Positions 18,116 through 28,208 of a stretch of 56,524 nucleotides of DNA are shown one piece after another. Position 1 is the stretch's first letter. Each line of letters starts with the position of its first letter. The stretch comes from Verrucomicrobiales bacterium (GTDB taxonomy: Bacteria > Verrucomicrobiota > Verrucomicrobiia > Verrucomicrobiales > DEV007), in assembly GCA_029940475.1 (NCBI GenBank), contig JAPYUT010000001.1, forward strand, positions 98,888 through 155,411. The letters are read 5' to 3'. Position numbers and translations under genes: made by a program. The notes beneath the pieces were generated by a model. The model worked only from the letters and a program-made list of their open reading frames with translations, searched no databases and had not been told where the DNA came from.

Positions 18116-18135
18116 TATAATTACTTAAGCTATAG

Positions 18136-19497
18136 TTATTTAACCCGTTGCTTATTGGCTGCATCAAATTGGCTTCGCCAAAAATCCAGACGTTGCTTAA
18201 TGCGCATTTCCTGGCCGTTTTCCGTGGGTTCATAATAGCTGCGCCCCTCCGGCAGATAGGCCTGGGCAACGAAATTGCCCTCGTAGTTATGGCTGTAGAG
18301 GTAATCCTTCCCGTGCCCGAGTTGTTCTGCCCCTTTATAATGACTGTCCTTGAGGTGTTTTGGAACGGCCAGGGTTCGCCCCTGCGTAATGTCTTTCTGC
18401 GCGGCAAGCAGGCCTGCGTAGCAGCGGTTGCTCTTTGGCGCGGTGGCGATATAGAGCGCGGCATGTGCTAGGGGAATCTGCGCCTCGGGTAGCCCGATAA
18501 ACTCTGCAGCCTGCTGGGCAGCGATAGCGACCTGCAATGCGTTGGAGTCAGCGAGCCCGACATCCTCAGAGGCGGCGATCACAATTCGCCGGGCAATAAA
18601 GCGGATGTCTTCACCGGCGTAGAGCATCTTGGCCAGCCAGTAGAGGGTGGCATCGGGATCAGAACCGCGCATCGATTTAATGAAGGCGCTGATGGTATCA
18701 TAGTGGGCATCACCATCGCCATCGTAGACCACGGTTTTCTGCTGGATTGATTCTTCAGCTACCTTGAGATCAAAGTGAATTGTCCCGTCATTGCCCGGGG
18801 GAGTGGTGGCGACCCCGAGTTCAAGCGCATTCAGGCATTTCCGTGCGTCGCCGTCGCATTTGGTGACCAGCAGTTCCAGGGCATCATCAGAGATGGTGAC
18901 CCGCTGTTTTCCCAGCCCGCGCTCTTCATCTTCAAGTGCCCGGTGGACAAGATCGCTGAGGTCGGAACTCTCAAGCGGTTCAAGCTGGAATACCTGGGAT
19001 CGTGAAACCAGCGGGCTGTTGATATAGAAGAAGGGGTTATGGGTGGTGGCTCCTATGAAGCGCACGGTTCCCCGTTCAATATGCGGCAGCAGGACATCCT
19101 GCTGGGCCTTGTTGAAGCGATGGATCTCGTCAACGAATAGCGTGGTGGTCGTTGCATGCAGGCGCTTGATGGAATTTGCCGCCTCGACCGATTTACGGAT
19201 CTCGGCGACATTGCTCTCAACGCCGCTCAGGTTAATGAAGCGTGACTTGCTGTGGGCTGCGATGACTCTGGCCAAGCTTGTCTTACCAACGCCAGGAGGA
19301 CCGTAAAAGATCAGTGAAGCAAAGCGGTCGGCTATAATTGCGCGCCGCAGCAACTTGCCTTCACCGAGGATATGCTGCTGGCCCGCGTAATCCTCCAGGC
19401 ACTGCGGTCGCATCCTTGCGGCCAGTGGCATGGCATCCTCATCGACTGCATCAGGCGGTATCCTCCCGGGGTCTTCCTGCTCGAAAAAATCGTCCAT
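18136..19497 (-). CDS. rarA: Replication-associated recombination protein A (AAA+ ATPase)
   Basis: A 453-residue RarA/MgsA/WRNIP1-family protein, near the usual length. Walker A is GPPGVGKT (residues 66-73) and Walker B is LFVDEIHRF (119-127), followed by the typical NKAQQDVLLPHIERG. The C-terminal half has YWLAKMLYAGEDIRFIARR, the family's tetramerisation region. RarA acts at stalled replication forks with RecA and SSB. Its ATG overlaps the stop of the upstream membrane-protein gene by one base (TAATG), so it is the last gene of a coupled unit with two membrane proteins and an Rrf2 regulator, an unusual context. Confidence 0.95.
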   Translation of the reverse strand: MDDFFEQEDPGRIPPDAVDEDAMPLAARMRPQCLEDYAGQQHILGEGKLLRRAIIADRFASLIFYGPPGVGKTSLARVIAAHSKSRFINLSGVESNVAEIRKSVEAANSIKRLHATTTTLFVDEIHRFNKAQQDVLLPHIERGTVRFIGATTHNPFFYINSPLVSRSQVFQLEPLESSDLSDLVHRALEDEERGLGKQRVTISDDALELLVTKCDGDARKCLNALELGVATTPPGNDGTIHFDLKVAEESIQQKTVVYDGDGDAHYDTISAFIKSMRGSDPDATLYWLAKMLYAGEDIRFIARRIVIAASEDVGLADSNALQVAIAAQQAAEFIGLPEAQIPLAHAALYIATAPKSNRCYAGLLAAQKDITQGRTLAVPKHLKDSHYKGAEQLGHGKDYLYSHNYEGNFVAQAYLPEGRSYYEPTENGQEMRIKQRLDFWRSQFDAANKQRVK

Positions 19498-20465
19498 TAT
19501 ATTGCGGATTTCGCCCGCCCCGGACGCAATCTTATGGATTCAATGCCGCGGGCTGACCAGAATGCCATACCGCTGAAGTAGATTCCAAGGACGAATATAT
19601 GATAGGCGAAGTTAAGGTTCATCATCTCGGCAATGGTCAGGTGAAAAATGATGAGGGTCACCGCGTATGCCCCGCCGATTTTGCGTCCGGCAAGCAGCAG
19701 GAAGGCAAGCAGCTCAAGCAGGAAGCCGGGGGCCAGGAAAACCGGCGCCCAGCCCGGGGCAGTCATCATGGTTTTTTCCAGCCAAAGAGCGAGAGGAGTA
19801 AGCGTTTCACTGATGATTCCATAGCTGCCCTGGGCCTGTCCGGGCTCCTGCAGGCTGTTGTAATACTCCATGCGCTGGGCCTTGACGATCTGCAGCGGGA
19901 AGTAGCGGGAGTCGGCAATCCAGCTGCCATTGGCCAGCCACTTGGTGATGGCGCTCACGATGTAGGCCGCGGCGATCATCTGCTGGGTATACCAGACGGC
20001 CATGCGTCCCTCCTTGAGGCGCCTTGATGAAGCCGGGAGTCCTGATTTGTGCCGGGTGAGAGCCGCATAGAGGTGCCAGGCGCATTGCACCAGCAGGCAG
20101 AGCGCGATGATCTGGGTGCTGTGGGTTGCCGCCTTTTGCGAGTTGATCAGGGTTCCGCAGCTCACCGTGATAAACAGCATCACCGGCAATGCGGCAAAGA
20201 GCAGGCGCCCGCTGCAGTATAAAACCAGGGCCGCGCAAAGCACTCCGCGCAGCATGGTGAGTGTTTCCGGCTCGGAGAGGAAGGTGAAATCCAGACCGAA
20301 CCACTTCGCCATGCCAACCGGTGCCGCCTGTTCATGCAGGGTGATCCTCTCGGGGATCACCTGCCAGACCACAAATGCGAAGAGCAGGCGCATGACCAGC
20401 AACTCGCAGGCTGAGAATTCGATCGGCTTGAAGAGCGCCTTGAACCTGGGGAATATCTTTTTCAC
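19497..20465 (-). CDS. Multi-pass membrane protein, HTTM/gamma-carboxylase-like
   Basis: A 322-residue polytopic protein with about six to eight hydrophobic helices. The N-terminal SACELLVMRLLFAFVVW and the mid-protein block AAAYIVSAITKWLANGSWI with later YFPLQIVKAQRMEYY resemble HTTM-domain (horizontally transferred transmembrane, vitamin-K gamma-carboxylase-related) proteins. It overlaps the gene upstream by 4 bp (ATGA) and couples to rarA downstream. Function is unknown; the companion protein at 20462 is probably its partner. Family assignment is tentative. Confidence 0.7.
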   Translation of the reverse strand: MKKIFPRFKALFKPIEFSACELLVMRLLFAFVVWQVIPERITLHEQAAPVGMAKWFGLDFTFLSEPETLTMLRGVLCAALVLYCSGRLLFAALPVMLFITVSCGTLINSQKAATHSTQIIALCLLVQCAWHLYAALTRHKSGLPASSRRLKEGRMAVWYTQQMIAAAYIVSAITKWLANGSWIADSRYFPLQIVKAQRMEYYNSLQEPGQAQGSYGIISETLTPLALWLEKTMMTAPGWAPVFLAPGFLLELLAFLLLAGRKIGGAYAVTLIIFHLTIAEMMNLNFAYHIFVLGIYFSGMAFWSARGIESIRLRPGRAKSAI

Positions 20466-21097
20466 TTTGGCGGCAGGTCGATCTCGGCAATGAATTGCGG
20501 CGGACGTTCATCCACCTTGCCCTCATGCATGTAGATATCGACATGGTAGAGTTTGATCGGTGCTTGTTTTTCAAGCCGTGCCCTGGCGGGTGGGGTGCAG
20601 TTGCGGTACACCTGCGCGAGGGCCTGCTCACCGGCCTCGCGGCGTTGCTCAACCGTCAGGTTGCGCTTACGTTTGTGGAGATCCTTGCGCTTGCTGTCAA
20701 GGTCACGGTCATAGGGTTTCTTCAATTTTCCGGTGCGGATGCCGGCGGTCACTGTCTCCAGGGCCAAGGGTTGATCGTCCTTGCCGGCAACGAAGACGTA
20801 ATAGGTGTGGTCGGTGAACGAGGCATACATTGGGTAGTGCGAGAAAGGATAGTTGTCGCGAAGCGCCATGTTTGCGATGAGCAGGACCACGCAGGCCTTG
20901 ATCGTTAGCCCGCGGTCAAAAAACAAAAGCACGGCGGCGGCGGCAAGACATAGCAGGTAGTGGAAGGGCAGGGGATCTGTCTTGGTGAGCATCTGCAGCT
21001 TACCCTCATAAAAAACGCACACGATGAGTAGAAATACCGGGGACTTGCACGGAAACTTCCAGATTTTCCGCAGGAGTATTTCAAGTTTTTCCGGCAT
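20462..21097 (-). CDS. Membrane protein of unknown function, partner of HTTM-like protein
   Basis: A 211-residue protein with two or three N-terminal hydrophobic segments (SPVFLLIVCVFYEG, LLCLAAAAVLLFF, IKACVVLLIANMAL), then the motif NYPFSHYPMYASF and a soluble C-terminal domain with basic KRKDLHKRKRNL. The PMYASF-type motif recurs in small membrane proteins found next to HTTM proteins, from memory. It lies 19 bp after the Rrf2 stop and overlaps the next gene by 4 bp, so all four genes are probably one transcript. Function unknown. Confidence 0.75.
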   Translation of the reverse strand: MPEKLEILLRKIWKFPCKSPVFLLIVCVFYEGKLQMLTKTDPLPFHYLLCLAAAAVLLFFDRGLTIKACVVLLIANMALRDNYPFSHYPMYASFTDHTYYVFVAGKDDQPLALETVTAGIRTGKLKKPYDRDLDSKRKDLHKRKRNLTVEQRREAGEQALAQVYRNCTPPARARLEKQAPIKLYHVDIYMHEGKVDERPPQFIAEIDLPPK

Positions 21098-21116
21098 CGT
21101 TATTCGTCGTTATTCC

Positions 21117-21548
21117 CTAGATCTCAAAAGCCAGGATGTCATTTGATCGTTCCAGATCCAGCAGGTCCTGGATGGAGTGAGCGCCAAGATGGTCGTTCAC
21201 AAGGTCACGCAGTTGGCTGAAGCACTGTTCCAGCCCGGGGGGGATAGTAACGGATGAACTGTTTTCTTGATCGGTGCCGAAGGGTTGGAAAGAGCCGTCG
21301 ATAAGTTCCAGAATTTCAACCAGCGGGATATCGCCGGGAGATTTGTCCAGGAGGTAACCTCCTCCTGCGCCGCGCTTGCTGCGCAGCAGGCCGCCTTTTT
21401 TCAGGGTGAGAAGGATTTGCTCGAGAAACTTCACCGGGATCACTTCCGATTTCGACAAGTCACTGATTTGCACCGGACGGGTTCCCGGGTGCCTGGCAAT
21501 GGCAAGCACTGCGCGCATGGCGTATTGCGCCTTCTTCGAGATTTTCAT
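21117..21548 (-). CDS. Rrf2-family transcriptional regulator
   Basis: A protein of about 143 residues from the ATG at 21548 (MKISKKAQYAMRAVLAIAR); the frame extends to 21593. It has the Rrf2 winged helix, including ISDLSKSEVIPVKFLEQILLTLKKGGLL and the wing RSKRGAGGGYLL (given in parts). Rrf2 proteins sense Fe-S clusters, NO or cysteine supply. Here only one late Cys (LEQCFS) is visible and the three-Cys cluster motif of IscR/NsrR is missing, so the signal may be something else, as in CymR-like members. A perfect CTATC-C-GATAG dyad lies 20 bp ahead of the start, suggesting autoregulation. Confidence 0.92.
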   Translation of the reverse strand: MKISKKAQYAMRAVLAIARHPGTRPVQISDLSKSEVIPVKFLEQILLTLKKGGLLRSKRGAGGGYLLDKSPGDIPLVEILELIDGSFQPFGTDQENSSSVTIPPGLEQCFSQLRDLVNDHLGAHSIQDLLDLERSNDILAFEI

Positions 21549-21560
21549 CCGGTAATGGAA

Positions 21561-21578
21561 ACTATACCTATCCGATAG
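21561..21578 (-). promoter_or_regulatory. Putative Rrf2 autoregulatory site
   Basis: On the minus strand a TATAGT -10-like box (plus-strand 21561-21566) is immediately preceded by the perfect 5-1-5 dyad CTATC-C-GATAG (21568-21578). A repressor bound there would block the promoter of the Rrf2 gene. A -35 box at standard spacing was not clear. Binding by the Rrf2 protein is inferred from position. Confidence 0.45.
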
Positions 21579-21608
21579 AGAATTAACATTCAAGGACTAT
21601 ATACGGGC

Positions 21609-21637
21609 TTGAATATCAGTGCCGGAGGGGTGAAAAT
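21609..21637 (+). promoter_or_regulatory. Putative ssrA promoter
   Basis: TTGAAT (21609-21614) and GAAAAT (21632-21637) are separated by 17 bp. Each matches the sigma-70 consensus at four or more positions. Transcription would begin a few bases before the mature tmRNA 5' end at 21655. Confidence 0.45.
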
Positions 21638-21654
21638 ACCCTTACCCTTAAAAA

Positions 21655-22005
21655 GGGGGCGTTCTGGTTTCGACTGATAATGTGAAACCTGGGTCGCATG
21701 CCGAGGATGATTTGCAGGCCTCGTAAAAAAGCGGATCAAAAACCATATAAATGCCGATTCTAACGAATTAGCTCTCGCCGCTTAAGGCGACGTCTCGCTC
21801 CTGACGCCTGTTAGGGGGACGAGGCGACGACAACAGGCTAGCCCTTTGCCGGGGTGTCCGCGGTGAAGGTCGAAAATACACAGGGCAACCGGGGATGAAT
21901 GACCTTGTCGGATGCGGTCGCCATCTCCAGCATAAGCACCGAACAAGCATGTAGACGCCTAGGCGGAAGGTTAACAGGACAGGGGTTCGACTCCCCTCGC
22001 CTCCA
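21655..22005 (+). ncRNA. ssrA: tmRNA (transfer-messenger RNA)
   Basis: A 351-nt one-piece tmRNA. The 5' GGGGGCG pairs with the 3' CGCCTCC to give a 7-bp acceptor stem with one G-U pair. The conserved start is TTCTGGTTTCGACTGA and the T-arm is GGGGTTCGACTCCCC. The tag reading frame ends ...AAC GAA TTA GCT CTC GCC GCT TAA, giving a peptide ending ELALAA; if the resume codon is GCC the tag is ADSNELALAA. A hairpin follows the tag stop (GGCGACGTC region). The 3' CCA is not encoded: after the discriminator A at 22005 comes CTTTT. It rescues stalled ribosomes with SmpB, which is not in the window. Confidence 0.97.
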
Positions 22006-24641
<2,636 letters not shown>

Positions 24642-24660
24642 TTGCAGATAGGGATGCCCT

Positions 24661-25833
24661 ATGAGGAGCCTGTGGATATTGTTTTTGTGCAGCCTGTTGG
24701 CGGGAGTCGTGCAGGCGGGTGATGATTCCATGGGCTTGCTGGTCAAGACCGCCAAGCAATCCGAGAATCCCGCGGTACGCGTGGCTTTGCTGAAGGGCAT
24801 GCTCAAGGGGCTTGAGGGTCAGCGGCAGGTACCGGCCCCCGAGGGGTGGGGGGAGCTCTCGGCAGAATTGATGGCAGGGGATCATCCTCAACTTCGTGCC
24901 CTGGCCCGCGAACTTGGCCAGATTTTTGGCGATAAGGAGGCTGCCGAGAATGCCCTCGCATTGTTGCGTGATTCCAGAGCAAAGCCGGCCGAGCGGCGGG
25001 CTGCCTTGAAGTCACTGCTGGCGCAGCAGAACCCCGGAGTAAGCGGTGAACTTGAAGCCCTGCTTCGGAATCCGGAATTAAGAATTGATGCCATCCGGGC
25101 CTTCGGAAAGGTGTCGGGTATTGGTGCCGGGCAATTACTCAAGCATTATCCCGGTTTTGCGACATCGGAGCGCCGTGCGGTTGTGGAAACCCTGGCAACG
25201 CGCAAGGACCTTGCAGAAGAGCTGCTTGCAGCGATGGAGCAGGAGCTTGTTCTGCCCGGGGATATCCCGGCCTATACGGCCCGTTTACTCACCAGCATGC
25301 TGGGGGAACGCTTTACCAAGGCATACGGCGACTTGCGTGAGCAGACTGCTGACAAGGCGAAATTGATGGAGAAATATTCCGCCATGCTGGACCTGCCTGA
25401 AGCCGGTAGGGCGGATCCGGCCCATGGGCGCGCGGTGTATTCCAAGCTCTGCGGAGTCTGTCACCGGATGTATGGCGAAGGCGGCATCCTGGGTCCCGAT
25501 CTTACCGGCTCTAACCGGGCAAATCGCGAATACATCCTGCTGAACATCGTGGATCCCAACTTTGATGTTCCCGATGGCTACAAGATGGTGATCTTAAAGA
25601 CAAAGACCAACCAGGTGTTGGCTGGAACCATCAGTGAGGAGGATGACCTGAAGGTGGTTTTGAATACGGTTTCCGGAAGAGAAGTGGTGGCCAAGGTCAG
25701 TATCAAGGAAAGGCAAACGCTGCCAATCTCGATGATGCCTGAAGGAATGCTTGAAACTATGGCTCCACGCGATTTCTTTGCCCTGATCAAATACCTGCAA
25801 ACCGAACAACAAACGGACAAGTCCCAATCATGA
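24661..25833 (+). CDS. Secreted c-type cytochrome with helical repeat N-terminus
   Basis: A 390-residue protein with a signal peptide (MRSLWILFLCSLLAGVVQA). Residues 25-245 are alpha-helical HEAT-like repeats. The C-terminal domain has the haem-c site CGVCH (Cys264, Cys267, His268), followed by GILGPDLTGSNRANREYILLN-type sequence and the Met-bearing block LPISMMPEGMLE. This layout matches the PVC cytochrome domain normally fused behind the PVC dehydrogenase. Its stop overlaps the ATG of that dehydrogenase gene by 4 bp, so the two chains are made together and probably form one electron-transfer complex in the periplasm. Confidence 0.88.
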   Translation: MRSLWILFLCSLLAGVVQAGDDSMGLLVKTAKQSENPAVRVALLKGMLKGLEGQRQVPAPEGWGELSAELMAGDHPQLRALARELGQIFGDKEAAENALALLRDSRAKPAERRAALKSLLAQQNPGVSGELEALLRNPELRIDAIRAFGKVSGIGAGQLLKHYPGFATSERRAVVETLATRKDLAEELLAAMEQELVLPGDIPAYTARLLTSMLGERFTKAYGDLREQTADKAKLMEKYSAMLDLPEAGRADPAHGRAVYSKLCGVCHRMYGEGGILGPDLTGSNRANREYILLNIVDPNFDVPDGYKMVILKTKTNQVLAGTISEEDDLKVVLNTVSGREVVAKVSIKERQTLPISMMPEGMLETMAPRDFFALIKYLQTEQQTDKSQS

Positions 25834-28073
25834 AACTAAACAGTTTAATTCTTCCCCTGGTGTGTTTCACCCTGTTAGCCGCTACTGCACCGGCGCAGAA
25901 GAGGCAGCACCGTACCAGTAACGCGCCGTTCCTCAAGCCCAAGGAGGCGGTGGCGAAGATGTCCATTCCCAAGGGATTTGAGGTTTCCATCTTTGCCGCT
26001 GAACCGGATATTGGTGAACCAATCGCCTTTTGCTTTGATGACCGCGGCCGGCTCTGGGTTGTGGAGAACGGCAATTATGTCAATCGACGTTCCCATAAGG
26101 GCGGCATTGGCACACGTATCCAGATTCTGGAGGATACGGATAGTGACGGTGTGTTCGACAAGAAGAAACTCTTTACCGACCAGTTGCCCTTTTCCTCGGG
26201 CATCGCGACCGGGTTTGGCGGAGTGTATGTGGGAGCGCCTCCGAATCTGGTCTTCATCCCTGATGCCGATGGTGATGATAAACCTGATGGTGAGCCGCAG
26301 ATCCTGCTCGATGGATGGGGGATTCATGACCGGCATGAGACTCTCAACAGCTTTATCTGGGGGCCGGATGGCTGGCTCTATGGTTGCCATGGTGTGTTCA
26401 CCCAGTCCTGGGTGGGAAAACAAGGCACAGCAAAGGATGAGAGGGAGTTTATTGACGGCGGGATCTGGCGTTTTCACCCGGTAAGGAAGACCTTTGAGGT
26501 CTTCGCTCACGGGCTGTCGAATCCCTGGGGCTTTGATTTCAACGATGCCGGCCAGGCCTTCGCCACCTGTTGCGTGATCCCACATCTCTTCCACGTGGTG
26601 CAGGGAGGGTATTTCACCAAGCAGAGCAAGCAGCACAGGAACCGCTACGTCTATAAACCGATCGAGACGATTCGTGATCACCACCATTTATCAGCTCACG
26701 GTGGCGCGCGTTTTTACCTGGCGGATACATTTCCCGCGTCATTCCGTGACCAGCTCTTCATGTGCAATATCCACCAGCATGAGGTGTTGATCGACTTCAT
26801 GGAGCGCAAGGGATCCGGATATGTCGGCAGGCACGGGGCTGATTTCCTCCCCGTCAATGATCTCGCCTGGGTGGGTTTCAGCGTGGAGATTGGCCCCGAT
26901 GGAGGTGTCTATATCCTTGACTGGCACGATACGGATGTGTGCGGTAATGCGATCAACTTTCCGGACAGTGGCCGGGTTTACCGCATTATGCCCAAGGGTG
27001 CGAAAAAGATCACGCGACCCAACCTGGGTGCCCTTTCCGATCTGGCTTTGGTGAAAATGCAGGATCATCCCAATGACTGGTATGTGCGTCATGCCCGGGT
27101 ATTGCTCCACAGTCGCGCGGCGACCGGAAAGTTGAACAGCGGGCCGGTGCATGAGGGCTTGAAGAAAATGTTCAGCAGCGCGACTACCTCAGGCAAGCGG
27201 TTGCGCGCCCTGTGGGCATTACACGTCAGTGGCGGACTGAACGAGGCCGCGATGCTCAAGTTGCTTGGGAATGAGGATGAATACGTTCGTGCCTGGACTG
27301 TCCAGTTCCTCTGTGAGGAGGAGCAACCCTCTGAGGCGGCAAGGAAGATATTCGTGAAACTGGCAATCAATGATGCGTCGGCACTGGTGCGACTTTACCT
27401 GGTTGCTGCAGCACAGCGTATGCCCTTTGAGCAGCGCTGGCCGATCCTTGAGGAACTGGTGAAACATGAAAAGGATGCCAATGACCACAATATTCCGCGA
27501 ATGTTATGGTATGCCCTTGAGCCAATGGTTCCGGCTCATGCAGAAAAGGCACTGACACTTGCCGTGGCGGGTAAGATCCCAATGTTGCAGGAACTGGTGC
27601 CCCGGCGAATGGCTGCGGGCGGCAAAAGGAATGCCGGTAAGCCGGATCCGAACTGGCAGAAACACATCCAGAGGATTGCCCCGGGATTTAATATACGCAA
27701 TGTGGGCGAGGGGGGAGTGCGGCCGATCAAGAGTTTCCGCAATGAGCCCGTCGTGCAGACGCATCCGAAGGACAGGAAGATTGCATGCGAGATTTATCGT
27801 GATCTTGAGGTGCCAAGCGGCAAGAAAACAGTGCTGAGGGTAAGGGCGAGTTATCATGCGCACGGTGACTGGCAGTTGCGAGTCCGTGCAGGAAAGGACG
27901 TGATTTATGACAGGATTGTCGGCAACTCCCAGGTCAAGGATCAGTGGCTTGAACTTGACCTGGACTTGTCCGGGTATGCGGGCAGGAAGATTCCCCTGAT
28001 TCTTGAGAACAAGGCGAATAACTGGGCCAACGAGTTTGGTTACTGGAGTTCAATCAAGATTGTCAGCAATTAG
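25830..28073 (+). CDS. PVC-type dehydrogenase (six-bladed propeller) with jelly-roll C-terminus
   Basis: A 747-residue secreted protein (signal MKLNSLILPLVCFTLLAA). The N-terminal propeller carries family motifs: GFEVSIFAAEPDIGEPIAF, DDRGRLWVVENGNY, EDTDSDGVFDKKKLF, WGPDGWLYG, HGLSNPWGFDF and YILDWHDTD. A HEAT-like helical section follows (about residues 410-580). The C-terminus is a beta-sandwich resembling NPCBM or carbohydrate-binding domains (GKKTVLRVRASYHAHGDWQL) instead of the usual cytochrome; the haem is supplied by the gene immediately upstream. Substrate is unknown; sugars or alcohols are likely. Confidence 0.9.
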   Translation: MKLNSLILPLVCFTLLAATAPAQKRQHRTSNAPFLKPKEAVAKMSIPKGFEVSIFAAEPDIGEPIAFCFDDRGRLWVVENGNYVNRRSHKGGIGTRIQILEDTDSDGVFDKKKLFTDQLPFSSGIATGFGGVYVGAPPNLVFIPDADGDDKPDGEPQILLDGWGIHDRHETLNSFIWGPDGWLYGCHGVFTQSWVGKQGTAKDEREFIDGGIWRFHPVRKTFEVFAHGLSNPWGFDFNDAGQAFATCCVIPHLFHVVQGGYFTKQSKQHRNRYVYKPIETIRDHHHLSAHGGARFYLADTFPASFRDQLFMCNIHQHEVLIDFMERKGSGYVGRHGADFLPVNDLAWVGFSVEIGPDGGVYILDWHDTDVCGNAINFPDSGRVYRIMPKGAKKITRPNLGALSDLALVKMQDHPNDWYVRHARVLLHSRAATGKLNSGPVHEGLKKMFSSATTSGKRLRALWALHVSGGLNEAAMLKLLGNEDEYVRAWTVQFLCEEEQPSEAARKIFVKLAINDASALVRLYLVAAAQRMPFEQRWPILEELVKHEKDANDHNIPRMLWYALEPMVPAHAEKALTLAVAGKIPMLQELVPRRMAAGGKRNAGKPDPNWQKHIQRIAPGFNIRNVGEGGVRPIKSFRNEPVVQTHPKDRKIACEIYRDLEVPSGKKTVLRVRASYHAHGDWQLRVRAGKDVIYDRIVGNSQVKDQWLELDLDLSGYAGRKIPLILENKANNWANEFGYWSSIKIVSN

Positions 28074-28208
28074 CGACTGGATCCTGTAGCGCTTACTTCC
28101 GCTTTCTTTCCTTGCCCTGCGCCCTTGATGACCTGGAAGGTGGTGTCCAGGGGGATGATGCTCATCATGCCTTGATTATTGAGTGGCATTCTGTTTCTTG
28201 GTGAGGTC

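Noticed and set aside
25875..26687. A 270-codon minus frame inside the PVC dehydrogenase gene
   Set aside because: The plus-strand gene has clear family motifs; the minus frame has none.
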